Shown here: positions 26,062 through 35,497 of the stretch, one piece after another
How the letters are laid out: every line of letters starts with the position of its first letter
How positions within the stretch are numbered: position 1 is the first letter of the stretch
From: Clostridia bacterium
GTDB taxonomy: Bacteria; Bacillota; Clostridia; UBA1381
NCBI GenBank assembly: GCA_017404065.1
Contig: JAFRDB010000144.1
Span: 1-61,962 of the forward strand
Direction: 5' to 3'
Length of the DNA: 61,962 bases
Position numbers and translations under genes: made by a program
The notes under the pieces: model-generated
Told to the model about the DNA's origin: nothing
What the model saw: the letters and a program-made list of their open reading frames with translations, nothing else
Database searches by the model: none

Positions 26062-27723
26062 TCATCTTCCTTCATTTTTCAGCATTATCCCGACCTCAGA
26101 ATAATACTTGCTTTTTACCGTAAACGCGTCTATCACTGACACAAAACCGTCTATATGCATTCTCGGCTCTATCTTGACCGGCTTCATTCTTCCATCGCCG
26201 CTGTTTATCTGCACAGCAACATTCATCAGATGCATCTTCAGCAGATTATTTGTGCCGATATGTATTTTCCCATCCTTTAGTAGCCCCTCAAACTCCTTTA
26301 ACAGCGGTGAAAGATTGGTGCCCTGGAATACATCATCTGTATGGAAGCCCGCGGATGACAGATCCTGTATGAGGTACTGCGCGGAATACCTATCATAACC
26401 TATCTTGAGCGGACGGATCTTATATTTCTTCACAAGCATTACAAGCCAGTTGAAGATATCATGATAGTCAACAAAATGCTCACCGGATATAGTAAGATAT
26501 CCCTGCTGCTGATATATGTTATACGGGATGCCTTCTTCTTCGATCGCTTTTTTATACCGGTCTTTCGGCATGAAAAAGTGAGTGAAAATATAAAGCTCGC
26601 CGCCGCGCTCTATCACGATAGATAATGCCGACAAATCTGTTGTCTGTGAGAGGTCAATACCCGCAACACAGTAGCAGCCTTTAAACTCCTCAAGCTGCAG
26701 CTCCTCGCCGGATGCAGCATCCACATCCTGAAACTCAAGCCACGCTACAGAGCTGTTCTGCTTGATGTTGCAGTATTTAGTCATGAACTCAGCTTTTTTT
26801 GAAAGTGACCGCCGCGCGACTTTAATTTCCTCACGATAGAAGTCCTCTGAGACCGATACGCCTAAATTCGGATTAGACTTTCTGAGTTCAGTCAAATCGT
26901 CCCACTTCTCAGTATCATCAATGATGTACAAAAACGGCAAAAGCCTGACCTCATCGCCGCCGTTCAAAAACGCAGTAGAGCGTGTAAACAGCTCATCATA
27001 TATGCTGTCTGAGATATAGCCGGCTGTCGATATCGATAATATAAGCGGCTGCTTTCTCGCGCCGAGTGCCGATTTCATTACCTCGTACTGTTTCAGGCCC
27101 TGATCTCCCGACCATGCCTCGATCTCATCACACACCGCAAGATGCGGATTGAAGCCGTCAGACTTTTTACTGTTGAACGCAAGCCGCCGGATGGATGTAT
27201 TCAGGGATTTTATATAAATATCCGATCTCCGCTTTTTTGTGAAGTCAGGATCGCCAAGCTCCTCATCCGCCTGGACTATCTGATAAAACGCATCAAATAC
27301 GAGATCCGCCTGCTCAAGCTTAGGCGCAAGGCAATAAATTTTAGCGCCATATTCTCCGTCAAGATACGCCATATATGCTATGACCGCCGCCGCAAACAGC
27401 GTTTTTCCGTTTTTACGGGCGACGATTATAAACACCTCTCTGAATTGCCGGTACCCGTCAGCGCCCACAATTCCGAATATTGCCGAAACACAAGCTTTCT
27501 GCCACAGCTCCAGCTTGAGCAGATCGCTCCGCCCCTCCGAGTGATGACAAAAGTTTTCGATGAACCTTATAGCCCGCTTTGCCTTTTTGTCATCGTAATA
27601 CCAGCATTTAAGGTTTAGCCCCGTAATAAGCTGAATGTAAACTTTGAGGATCCACTTGCCGACAACGATCTCACCGGATACTATCTTGTCATAATACTCC
27701 CGGATATACCCGTAATCAGTCAT
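26062..27723 (-). CDS. Terminase large subunit
   Basis: 553 residues. ATPase with Walker A-like ARKNGKT (102-108) and Walker B 'HLAVCDEIEAW', coupling segment 'LILSISTAGY', and a RuvC-like nuclease starting 'CVAGIDLSQTTDLSALSIV' (Asp ligand) with 'IGYDRYSAQYL' and a C-terminal Asp region. This is the HK97/Terminase_1 family. It packages DNA into proheads. Start overlaps TerS by 8 bases. Confidence 0.94.
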   Translation of the reverse strand: MTDYGYIREYYDKIVSGEIVVGKWILKVYIQLITGLNLKCWYYDDKKAKRAIRFIENFCHHSEGRSDLLKLELWQKACVSAIFGIVGADGYRQFREVFIIVARKNGKTLFAAAVIAYMAYLDGEYGAKIYCLAPKLEQADLVFDAFYQIVQADEELGDPDFTKKRRSDIYIKSLNTSIRRLAFNSKKSDGFNPHLAVCDEIEAWSGDQGLKQYEVMKSALGARKQPLILSISTAGYISDSIYDELFTRSTAFLNGGDEVRLLPFLYIIDDTEKWDDLTELRKSNPNLGVSVSEDFYREEIKVARRSLSKKAEFMTKYCNIKQNSSVAWLEFQDVDAASGEELQLEEFKGCYCVAGIDLSQTTDLSALSIVIERGGELYIFTHFFMPKDRYKKAIEEEGIPYNIYQQQGYLTISGEHFVDYHDIFNWLVMLVKKYKIRPLKIGYDRYSAQYLIQDLSSAGFHTDDVFQGTNLSPLLKEFEGLLKDGKIHIGTNNLLKMHLMNVAVQINSGDGRMKPVKIEPRMHIDGFVSVIDAFTVKSKYYSEVGIMLKNEGR

Positions 27724-28114
27724 CCATCATCAGCGCGGCAAGCCGCGACTGTTTCCTTTCCTGCTTTTCCGGGATATATGTCACAAGGGAATTGATAAGC
27801 TGTGTGTAGGTCTTGAGATAGTCAGAATACACCTGAACGGCAGGTGTGACCTTCTTGAATTTTTGTGACGCGTTTACTGTCACCGTCTCAATACCTTCCT
27901 CCTCGATCTTTGCCCTTGCTTCACTGAGCACACACCGGACAAATGCCGCCTCGCGCAGGAGATTTTCCAGCAGCAATCCTTTGTCGGTATACTTACGCTT
28001 GCCATCTGCGCCGGCAGGCTTGATGATATCCCGAAAAATCTTTGAAAGCTTATTATATTCTTTTCTCTGTGCCTTATCATTCACCAAAATCTCACATGTT
28101 CCTGTATCCTTCAA
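27716..28114 (-). CDS. Terminase small subunit, P27 family
   Basis: 132 residues. 'MKDTGTCEILVNDKAQRKEYNKLSKIF', 'LLENLLREAAFVRCVLSEARAKIEEEGIETVTVNASQKFKKVTPAVQVYSDYLKTY.QLINSL' is the P27 pattern (Terminase_4). It recognises the packaging site and pairs with the HNH protein upstream and TerL downstream. Confidence 0.88.
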   Translation of the reverse strand: MKDTGTCEILVNDKAQRKEYNKLSKIFRDIIKPAGADGKRKYTDKGLLLENLLREAAFVRCVLSEARAKIEEEGIETVTVNASQKFKKVTPAVQVYSDYLKTYTQLINSLVTYIPEKQERKQSRLAALMMDD

Positions 28115-28180
28115 AATCCCGCCTCCTTCTTTTTACCCCCTTCACGTGCGCGCGCCCGCGGAGTTTTTTTTGACTCCCCC

Positions 28181-28495
28181 TCACCGGTTCCCGGAGCAAA
28201 TATTTTTTCCGGCACCCGGGGGGAGTATATTTCCGCTCTTATCCACATGATATCTCTTTTCACGCGCGGACAAATGCTCCTTGTTGTGACAGTCCTGACA
28301 GAGCAGCTCTAAATTATCCCAATTCAAAACGATCTGAGGATCATTTATATTTCTTGGAGTTATATATATTTTGTGATGTACTATGTCTCCTGCCTGCTTG
28401 CATCTCTCGCACAATCCGTTAACGCTCTTTGCATACGCATCTCTTGTACGCCGCCACGCCTGAGAGCGATAGAATTGTTTCGCATATTCCTTCAT
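28181..28495 (-). CDS. HNH endonuclease, packaging-associated
   Basis: 104 residues from ATG 28495 (AGGTGG in front; GTG 28504 is an alternative). The HNH fold is complete: 'YRSQAWRRTRDAYAKSVNGLCERCK' (first Cys pair), 'DIVHHKIYI' (H), 'NWDNLELLCQDCHNKEH' (N, second Cys pair, H). In cos phages such enzymes act with the terminase to cut concatemers. Immediately upstream of TerS. Confidence 0.9.
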   Translation of the reverse strand: MKEYAKQFYRSQAWRRTRDAYAKSVNGLCERCKQAGDIVHHKIYITPRNINDPQIVLNWDNLELLCQDCHNKEHLSAREKRYHVDKSGNILPPGAGKNICSGNR

Positions 28496-28580
28496 TCCGT
28501 CCACCTACACAAAAAGCCCTGCGATAAGCAGAGCTTCATTCGCTATGTAAAATATAACACAAATCTTGGTTGCACTACTG

Positions 28581-28922
28581 TCAATTTTCGCGCAGTCCAC
28601 GAAAGGCAGCAAAGAGCCGCCTCGCCTCGGCAAGTATGTAATACACCTTCCGCTCGTTGGTTTGGAATGAGAACGCCGCATTAATAACACGCATAGAGAT
28701 ATCTCTGCGCCTTAACGGATACTGAGGATGCAGAAAATAAACCGCCTTGAGTACATCAGCAGCATACGGCTCATTCCTGTCCTGCAGCTCACACATTACT
28801 TTTTCGACTGCAATTACATCGGCAGCCGCAGCATCTGAAGCTCCATCCGGTACCTTGCCTTTATTCCTCGCATAGTAGCGGAATGCCTCTGTAGCATAAT
28901 CTCTGATATGGTCTTTCTTCAT
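28581..28922 (-). CDS. Phage late transcription regulator-like protein
   Basis: 113 residues, helical and basic: 'IRDYATEAFRYYARNKG' and 'DISMRVINAAFSFQTNERKVYYILAEARRLFAAFRGLREN', which resembles the helix-turn-helix end of ArpU/sigma-like late regulators found just before the packaging genes. It overlaps the Rep stop (ATGA). It may switch on the head and tail operon. Family call is tentative. Confidence 0.5.
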   Translation of the reverse strand: MKKDHIRDYATEAFRYYARNKGKVPDGASDAAAADVIAVEKVMCELQDRNEPYAADVLKAVYFLHPQYPLRRRDISMRVINAAFSFQTNERKVYYILAEARRLFAAFRGLREN

Positions 28923-29692
28923 GTCACCCTCCTATCGCTATCCCGCCGTATTAATATATATCTCTGATACAGATATCCGTCCTCGGTAACTCCCATGTAT
29001 TCCGATCCGGCTTTGACATCATACATCACTCCGTCTACCTTCACAGACTTCGGCCGCTCTGTAAACGTCTTAGCTTTGACTATTTTCTTTATCGCCTTTT
29101 GCGGCTTATGCAGATTAGCGCTCTTAGTCCTCAGCAATCGCTTCACTCCCTTATGCTGCTTTGCCCGGTCCTTTTCCTCCACCATATCATCAAGCTCACC
29201 CTTTGTCAGATATGATATCAGCTGTGACAGCTCTCCGGTATATGTACGCACAACCTTGACCTCACCATACGGCCAAAGCTTACATAGCTCATTGAGATCA
29301 ACATCCTCCGCCAGCAGATGGTGATGCAATCCGCCCTTACTGCCTTCCTCTGCAACTCCCATGTATTTCAGCTCTTTATTTTTTCTCTTGAGCTTCTTCA
29401 AGAATTTTCTGAACAGCTCATGTGCCGCCTCTAAGCTCTCCGGCTTTTCCTCTCTCCTATACCCAAAGCGAATAAACATAGCTATGCCCGGAGTAAAATT
29501 CTCACAGCCATACTCCACAAATCTCTGAGCACTGTTTCTGTCATTGATAGCCTGCTGCTTCTCGCTGGTCTTTTGATACTTTACCCGCCGCCTTTCCCTC
29601 TGGGATATGTCAGGATCATTATAGCGATATGTATGATACTTATTCACGAATATTACATTACCCGCCTTCTGCATCCTCTTGATATACGGCAT
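28919..29692 (-). CDS. HUH-type replication initiator (Rep)
   Basis: 257 residues. Motif 1 'FTPGIAMFIRF' (66-76), HUH motif 'GGLHHHLL' with His123 and His125 (metal ligands), and motif 3 'SQLISYLTKG' with candidate nicking Tyr161 and Lys164. These are the three motifs of rolling-circle Rep proteins (single-Tyr type). The C-terminal 90 residues are basic. It would nick a phage origin and start strand-displacement synthesis using host polymerase. No helicase domain is attached. Position at the end of the early block fits the replication gene. Confidence 0.75.
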   Translation of the reverse strand: MPYIKRMQKAGNVIFVNKYHTYRYNDPDISQRERRRVKYQKTSEKQQAINDRNSAQRFVEYGCENFTPGIAMFIRFGYRREEKPESLEAAHELFRKFLKKLKRKNKELKYMGVAEEGSKGGLHHHLLAEDVDLNELCKLWPYGEVKVVRTYTGELSQLISYLTKGELDDMVEEKDRAKQHKGVKRLLRTKSANLHKPQKAIKKIVKAKTFTERPKSVKVDGVMYDVKAGSEYMGVTEDGYLYQRYILIRRDSDRRVT

Positions 29693-29777
29693 ACTTTCAC
29701 TTCCTTTTGTTCCTGGATTTAATTAATTTAGCCGGAGTAAAGCGGCGAGCCTCCGCCGCTTTATTTCCTATATAATA

Positions 29778-29891
29778 TCAGCTGTTCAGTCCGCCACTGT
29801 CATCCGGTGGCAGCTTCGCGGATGATGAAGCTATCCCTTTTGTACAAAGCATAAGCGCATCCGTCAGCTTTTCCTTTGTTATCTCAACCAA
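29778..29891 (-). CDS. 37-residue phage peptide, TTG start
   Basis: TTG at 29891 with AAGGAGG 8 bases upstream. The product begins MVEITKEKLTDALMLC and ends with a Ser/Pro-rich tail 'LPPDDSGGLNS'. It is tightly coupled to the small membrane protein gene upstream (13 bases). No family recognised. Confidence 0.45.
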   Translation of the reverse strand: MVEITKEKLTDALMLCTKGIASSSAKLPPDDSGGLNS

Positions 29892-29904
29892 TTAACCATC
29901 CTCC

Positions 29905-30045
29905 TTAAAATGTAACTGTATACGAGAGCACCGCTGCAGCTGTCCAGTAAACCGTCTTTTTCCAATCTCCACTCACTGCACACATAACCGCCGCGCCTAT
30001 ATCAAGCATCATAAGCACCGCAGGAAATATCTGTGTCCTGCTCAT
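29905..30045 (-). CDS. 46-residue phage membrane peptide
   Basis: ATG at 30045, overlapping the ASCH gene stop (ATGA). Two hydrophobic stretches ('IFPAVLMMLDIGAAVMCAV' and 'TVYWTAAAVLSYTVTF') separated by a short basic loop SGDWKK. A small two-helix membrane peptide of unknown role. Confidence 0.6.
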   Translation of the reverse strand: MSRTQIFPAVLMMLDIGAAVMCAVSGDWKKTVYWTAAAVLSYTVTF

Positions 30046-30770
30046 AATTTCATCTCCATTCTCTCAAACTCGATCACCCACACCCACGGATTAGCATCCC
30101 AGCAGTATGTGTCAAGCCGCTTCTTGGGTATGGTGCTATCCCATAATTCTTCAAAAGGTGCGCCGATTTCAAGACCTTCCGCCACTACTCCATTATCATC
30201 TATGTCTTGCAACCGCTCCACGCGAACATCCGTCACTTTCAAGAATATCCGAGCCACTTCTTTCGGCATATGTATGGACGGATGCCAACTTATACCGCGG
30301 TATCCGTCATCGTTTTTACATTCGAGCTCGTGTAACTCATCATTGCAAAACTCTGCACGATATACATATCTTCCAACTATAAATGATGTTTTTGTGCCTC
30401 TTGGCAATTCCTCAAACCAACATTCATTTGAAAATTCCGAGCAATCAAAATATCCATAATTCCAGGTTTCCCGGACATACAAGATGTCGCCGGGTTTATA
30501 TCTCGCATATCGCCGAATGTACTCACCTTTCGTCATCCAGCAGCTTGATACTGAATAATCTTTAATGTGTCCGTTTGGTTCATCTGTATCTTCATATCCA
30601 TCTACCCATAAGCCGTCGCCCTGAGAAAGTTCCTCTCTCTGTGCCTTAAATGGATTTGCAGGCTTTAACGCCCGCCTTGTCGCCGTTTTGCGCCCGTCAA
30701 ATATTGCCCGCACCATTTCAGTATTAAACAATATCGGCTTAGCGATTTTTAATAGCTCCTCTCTTGTCAT
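30042..30770 (-). CDS. ASCH-domain-like phage protein
   Basis: 242 residues. 'KPILFNTEMVRAIFDGRKTATRR' is the opening of the PUA-like ASCH family common in phages, with 'YKPGDILYVRETW' and 'WHPSIHMPKEVARIFLKVTDVRVERLQDI'. ASCH folds bind nucleic acid and some relatives act on modified bases or RNA. Here it overlaps the PP-loop gene (ATGA), in a run of DNA-modification genes, so an accessory role in modification is plausible. Confidence 0.75.
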   Translation of the reverse strand: MTREELLKIAKPILFNTEMVRAIFDGRKTATRRALKPANPFKAQREELSQGDGLWVDGYEDTDEPNGHIKDYSVSSCWMTKGEYIRRYARYKPGDILYVRETWNYGYFDCSEFSNECWFEELPRGTKTSFIVGRYVYRAEFCNDELHELECKNDDGYRGISWHPSIHMPKEVARIFLKVTDVRVERLQDIDDNGVVAEGLEIGAPFEELWDSTIPKKRLDTYCWDANPWVWVIEFERMEMKL

Positions 30771-31927
30771 CGCTCCGCTCCTTTCAAATAATCATCAATT
30801 CCCATCTGTATATACGGCGGCTGTTCCCATTCAATTCCGAGGTATTCAAGCACCCTGCCCCAGCCGTATTTTTCTCCTGTAATTTCATCCGTACAACATT
30901 CATACATCCAGAACTTCCATTTCTTCTCGTTCTGTAGACGCATACGATCAAACCTGTGAGGGCGCTGTTCAATATGGATCCCAAAGCCGCACATCTCGCA
31001 GCCCGTCCGCTGCGCCCCTGTCGTTCTGAGTGTTCCATCCTCATCCCTCACGATCTCGCCGTATATTTCGGGTACCGGTACTCTGAGATCAAGCGCAAGC
31101 TGTAACAGATCCTGACGACTGAATATAGCAAATGGGCAGCTTCTGATCACGGTTTCACCATAATAATTACAACCGTTCATTTTCAAAGCCTTTTCGCGGC
31201 GCCCTCCCTCAGATGCCATCATGCCCAGGAAAGGAACGCTGTTATGCTCTGTTGCCCAATCATCACAAGGCTTTTCCTTGAGATAATAACAACACTTTGC
31301 TGATACCTTAAAATCAGGCATACCGTATTCACAGCTTTCTGCCTCGTTTTCATATCCGCCGAATAGCTTAAGCCATTTTTGCGGTAATTTCATACGGCTG
31401 TCTTTCTGGTAGCCGCCGTATTCTCCGGTTTCACCGGTAATAATGGCATGTCTCACCGTTTTATTATCTTCTGTCGGGTTTTGCAGCGTCTCTATCTTAG
31501 CCGCTTTTTCTTTTGATAGAACGGGAAACCCGAAATTCTGTAATATGTACGGTTTTGTTATTGTCTTTCCTTTTGGATCTTTTGTTACCTTTCCTTTTTC
31601 ATCAATCTTTAAAGGCTTTACATGTTCAACGCCGAGCTGTTTGTGTATTTTACGAATAGACACATCCTCCAGATGTGAAGCTGATATTGCCGGTATATCA
31701 TCATGCCCTAAATCACGAAGGAAACATAATAAAGTAATACTGTCAAGTCCGCCCACCGATACATGAGTATTTAAGCCTCTTTTTCGCGTCTCTCGTATAA
31801 ATTCATTTATTATGTTTCTTGCATGTATGACCTTATTCTCATATGAATAATACTTTTGACGGTAATTGAAAGCTTTTATATTTTCCTCTGCGTTTTTTTC
31901 TTCCATTTGTTCATATACATTCTTCAT
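30767..31927 (-). CDS. PAPS-reductase-like PP-loop protein (DndC/CysH superfamily)
   Basis: 386 residues. ATP-pyrophosphatase loop 'SVGGLDSITLL' (57-67), then 'HDDIPAISASHLEDVSI' and a C-terminal half with many cysteines: SAKCCYY, RSCPFA, GCEMCGFG, ECC. These could hold an Fe-S cluster, as in DndC. In DndC-type enzymes this chemistry inserts sulfur in the DNA backbone; in CysH it reduces sulfonucleotides. Neighbours are a methyltransferase-helicase and an ASCH protein. No DndB/D/E partner is present, so phosphorothioation is not shown. Confidence 0.7.
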   Translation of the reverse strand: MKNVYEQMEEKNAEENIKAFNYRQKYYSYENKVIHARNIINEFIRETRKRGLNTHVSVGGLDSITLLCFLRDLGHDDIPAISASHLEDVSIRKIHKQLGVEHVKPLKIDEKGKVTKDPKGKTITKPYILQNFGFPVLSKEKAAKIETLQNPTEDNKTVRHAIITGETGEYGGYQKDSRMKLPQKWLKLFGGYENEAESCEYGMPDFKVSAKCCYYLKEKPCDDWATEHNSVPFLGMMASEGGRREKALKMNGCNYYGETVIRSCPFAIFSRQDLLQLALDLRVPVPEIYGEIVRDEDGTLRTTGAQRTGCEMCGFGIHIEQRPHRFDRMRLQNEKKWKFWMYECCTDEITGEKYGWGRVLEYLGIEWEQPPYIQMGIDDYLKGAER

Positions 31928-31933
31928 ATATAT

Positions 31934-34423
31934 TCACGCTCCCAGCAGATCAAACAGCGTCATCTGCTCCGTTTTGGTATCGGTGCTTTTCAGGTACCCG
32001 ACACCATCACGGAAGCTGTCCGGATTCAGCTCGCAGCCTATGCCGTAGCGCCCTGTTTTCGCGGCAATATACGGCACCGTGAACAGTCCCGCAAACGGAT
32101 CATACACCACATCGCCCTCATTGCTGTAACGGTTTATGATCCGCTCCACAATATCTATCTGAAGCGGGCATATATGCATTATCAGCTTCCGCCGCGCCTG
32201 CTCCGTATTCAGTGTTTTCATACGGTTTATATCATCCCATACCTCATCGCTCCACGATGCGGGATCTATCACCATAAATGTAGCCGGCAGTCTGCCGTTT
32301 TTGTCAAGCTCATTTGCAAGCTTCACATGCTCCTCATAGCTGTACACGCTTTCACGGCTGAATTTATGATATATCTTCCTCAGTGTGCTCACATCGGCAT
32401 TGATAACATCATCCTTATCGAGCAGCCTGTCCCCGGAAGAGCGCCAGAAGCCGTGTGCGTCAAGCTGCCACTGTCCGCGCGTATATTCCTCTTTACTCTT
32501 TACCACCGGCACATCCGCATATGCGGTTGATGTATCCGTCGGCAGCTTCCGGAACAGCAGTATATATTCCGGACAGCCTACTCCCATTTTGGACCCGTCC
32601 TTGCATTGTTCCGTCCATCCGAGCCTGTATGTCTGGTTATTCTCGCGCACCACATCAGTAACGACCGTGATCATACCGAAATACATAAATCCGTGCTCCA
32701 TATAGTGCTTTATGCACATAGCGTGAAACGGCTCTACCGTCGGCATACCCGTGCCGGTCGCGTTCCCGAATAGCACCCGATCCTTGACATGTACGGCCAT
32801 AACCCGCCCCGGCTGCAGCACCCTCAGCAGCTCCGGTGTCAGATAATCCATCTGTTCAAAGAATTTGCCCGTACTCTCGTTATGCCCGAAGTCGTTGTAG
32901 TTCGGACTGTACTCATAATGATTTGAAAACGGGATGCTTGTGTGTATCAGCCCTACGCTGTCGCTCTCCATCTTCCGTGTTTCCTCAACACAGTCATTCA
33001 ATATCGCTGTGTAATGCTGTCCCTTGATCTGCACTCTCTCAACTCCCATCTTTCGTTTCAGACCTTCAATGCCGGTATTTGATAATCCGTACTTTCTTAT
33101 CAGGTCTGTCATCTTTTCAGTAAGATAATTATGCTGCTCCCACTTCTTTTGGAGCACATCTAAAATGCCCTTTTCCTTGTTGGTGTAGATAATATCTATC
33201 ACGACCTGTTCAGACTGCAAAAACCTATATATGCGGTGTACAGCCTGTATAAAATCATTGAACTCATAATCTATCCCTAAGAATATAGCCCTGTGACAGT
33301 GCCGCTGAAAGTTGCAGCCGCTTCCGGACAGCTCCTTTTTGGTACCGAATAACCTTGTCCGCCCCTCCTGGAAGTCTATCACCCGCCGCTCGCGGATGTC
33401 ATAATCCTGTGAGCCGTATATATCCACCATTTCGGGAATAGCCTTCTTGAGCGCGTGCCGCTCCGCTTCAAGGTCGTGCCATATGATAAAGCTGTTGTCC
33501 GGCTCGGCATCTATTATCTCCTTCGCCTTTGCGATCCGGATCCCGATGCTCTCACGCTTTTCCCTCGCGCACTGCTGCAGGCTGAGGTTTTCAGCTGTCG
33601 CGAACCGCACCTGCCCGTCCTTGTCCTCGACTGTATCGCTGCCGCTGTCAATGCAGTGATAGCGTATCTCCATATCGGGAAGATCATAGCCGGTATTATC
33701 GTAGCCCAGATCAGACGGCTTTGTGATGAACAGCGCCCAAGATGCGAGCCAAGTCCAGAATTCTTCCTCACGCTCCGTATACAAAGTCAGATGATTTGCC
33801 TTTGTGCTGTCACGCTTGAAGAACCGCGTCAGCGCCTGTCCTGTGTCCATGACCTCAAGATAACCGGCATAATGTATCAGCTCCTTGTATTTGTTCGGTG
33901 ACGGTGTCGCGGTGTTCACGAGCTTATACGGTACCCCCTTGAATTTATCAAGAAATGTCTGATATGTTTTGCTCCCGAAGCTCCTGAGCACGGCCGCCTC
34001 ATCAAGCGATGTTACCGTAAAAAATGACGGATTTATATCCCCGTCCCGCACCCGCTCATAGTTCGTCAGCAGTATCGGCGCATCTGTCGCCCTTACCTCG
34101 GCCATAGTCCGCACATACGGCGGCTCCGGATAACCTAACAGCTCCACTGCATCGCGCTTGAACTCCTGCCGCACACCGAGTGGCATTACTATAAGAGCCT
34201 GTCCGCCTGCCCTCTTTGTTATGATATGACAGAATTCAAGCGCCTGTATCGTCTTACCAAGCCCGAAGCTCTCAAACAGCGCACGCCTTCCGCCGCGCAC
34301 CGCCCAGATGACCGCATCACGCTGATGCGGAAGCAGCGCGGGATTTACATCCTCCGCCGTTATCTCAAGCCCCGTCTTTGGAGCTATCTCAATTTTCTGT
34401 TTCAGAAATTCCTTATATTCCAT
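31934..34423 (-). CDS. SNF2-type helicase fused to DNA methyltransferase
   Basis: 829 residues from ATG 34423 (GGTGA upstream; an ATG at 34435 is an alternative). Residues 1-450: superfamily 2 helicase with 'HQRDAVIWAVRGGRRALFES', Walker A 'GLGKTIQ', 'DEAA' box, 'VNTATPSPN' and the motif VI region 'FIQAVHRIYRF'. Residues 480-820: amino-methyltransferase with target motif 'TSIPF' in place of the usual (D/N/S)PP(Y/F), and AdoMet-binding 'YDPFAGLFTVPYIAAKTGRYGIGCELN'. It probably methylates A-N6 or C-N4, with ATP-driven movement or remodelling. Confidence 0.82.
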   Translation of the reverse strand: MEYKEFLKQKIEIAPKTGLEITAEDVNPALLPHQRDAVIWAVRGGRRALFESFGLGKTIQALEFCHIITKRAGGQALIVMPLGVRQEFKRDAVELLGYPEPPYVRTMAEVRATDAPILLTNYERVRDGDINPSFFTVTSLDEAAVLRSFGSKTYQTFLDKFKGVPYKLVNTATPSPNKYKELIHYAGYLEVMDTGQALTRFFKRDSTKANHLTLYTEREEEFWTWLASWALFITKPSDLGYDNTGYDLPDMEIRYHCIDSGSDTVEDKDGQVRFATAENLSLQQCAREKRESIGIRIAKAKEIIDAEPDNSFIIWHDLEAERHALKKAIPEMVDIYGSQDYDIRERRVIDFQEGRTRLFGTKKELSGSGCNFQRHCHRAIFLGIDYEFNDFIQAVHRIYRFLQSEQVVIDIIYTNKEKGILDVLQKKWEQHNYLTEKMTDLIRKYGLSNTGIEGLKRKMGVERVQIKGQHYTAILNDCVEETRKMESDSVGLIHTSIPFSNHYEYSPNYNDFGHNESTGKFFEQMDYLTPELLRVLQPGRVMAVHVKDRVLFGNATGTGMPTVEPFHAMCIKHYMEHGFMYFGMITVVTDVVRENNQTYRLGWTEQCKDGSKMGVGCPEYILLFRKLPTDTSTAYADVPVVKSKEEYTRGQWQLDAHGFWRSSGDRLLDKDDVINADVSTLRKIYHKFSRESVYSYEEHVKLANELDKNGRLPATFMVIDPASWSDEVWDDINRMKTLNTEQARRKLIMHICPLQIDIVERIINRYSNEGDVVYDPFAGLFTVPYIAAKTGRYGIGCELNPDSFRDGVGYLKSTDTKTEQMTLFDLLGA

Positions 34424-34424
34424 A

Positions 34425-35483
34425 TCATTCACCATATAATCTTACCGGAAGCACGACAGCCGATGATATGCTGTCCCTGATCCTGATCGGCGCAGTCGGC
34501 GTTGATACCTTTATAAAGATGGTCGCATCTGAAAGTGCTTTTACGGCATCTATAAGATAGTTAGTGTTAAATCCTATCTTCACATCCGCCGCGCCGTATA
34601 TCTCAAGCGACTCTGTATAATCCGATCCGTTGCCCGTTGCACCGAGCTTTAATTCTGTATTTGTAAACCGGCATTTGCACGGCGTAACATTTCCCGCTTT
34701 GGTCGCGGCAGGAATGATCACAGATACGCGCTTCAATGCTGCTTCTATCTCGTGCCGCTTTACCTTGACCTCGTGCCCTCCGATACCCTGCAGCACCTTT
34801 TTATAGTCCAGATATTCCCCGGACTGCAGCTGTGTGTATATCGTAAACCTGTCCGTCACCAGCTCCGCCGCCCGATCGCTTTTATATATAACAAGCTCGG
34901 TATCCTCTGCTATCATCTCACAGGCCTTGAGCGCGGCATCTCTCGGGATGGCAATATTGAAATCCTCACCCTCGACATCCGCCGTATATGTAGCGACCCG
35001 CCAGCTGTCTGTCGCGACAAAGTCCGCCTTGCCGCGGCGGATGTCGATATATATGCTTCTCAGTATAGGCTTGCGGCTCTCGCTCTGAGCCGCCGCATAT
35101 GCCACCTTTTTGACCGCCGCTATGAATGTAAACCCGTCAATGCGAAATTCTGCATTATGCTCTACCTCGGGCACCTCCGGAAACAGCACCGCATCCATAG
35201 TCTCAAATGTCGATCTGATCTTTCCCTGTGCCACTGTAAGCTCTGTACCCTTGCAGGTTATCTCTATATCGCCACCGGGCATATTTTCTATCATAGTCAG
35301 CGCCTTTGGCGGGATAATAAACATATCCTTGTCTTGTATTCCGAGCTTCATCTTCACGCCCATATTCTCAGACCGTGCTTTTAATTCACCATTGCTGTAA
35401 AGCAAGCCGTAATTGGCTGATTTCATTTCCACGCCCTTGAGCAGCTTGATAGCTCCGGCGATAACATTCTTTGATATCTTCAT
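34425..35483 (-). CDS. dnaN: Phage-encoded sliding clamp (DNA polymerase III beta)
   Basis: 352 residues from ATG 35483, with AGGAAAGG upstream. Three-fold clamp pattern: 'GVKMKLGIQDKDMFIIPPKALTMIENM', 'FTFIAAVKKVAYAAAQSESRKPILRSIYID' (the second-domain hallmark), 'FVATDSWRVATY' and the C-terminal hook 'DSISSAVVLPVRLYGE'. Slightly shorter than cellular DnaN (365-380). It may recruit the host polymerase to HUH-initiated replication. Confidence 0.87.
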   Translation of the reverse strand: MKISKNVIAGAIKLLKGVEMKSANYGLLYSNGELKARSENMGVKMKLGIQDKDMFIIPPKALTMIENMPGGDIEITCKGTELTVAQGKIRSTFETMDAVLFPEVPEVEHNAEFRIDGFTFIAAVKKVAYAAAQSESRKPILRSIYIDIRRGKADFVATDSWRVATYTADVEGEDFNIAIPRDAALKACEMIAEDTELVIYKSDRAAELVTDRFTIYTQLQSGEYLDYKKVLQGIGGHEVKVKRHEIEAALKRVSVIIPAATKAGNVTPCKCRFTNTELKLGATGNGSDYTESLEIYGAADVKIGFNTNYLIDAVKALSDATIFIKVSTPTAPIRIRDSISSAVVLPVRLYGE

Positions 35484-35497
35484 TGTTTTTCCTTTCC

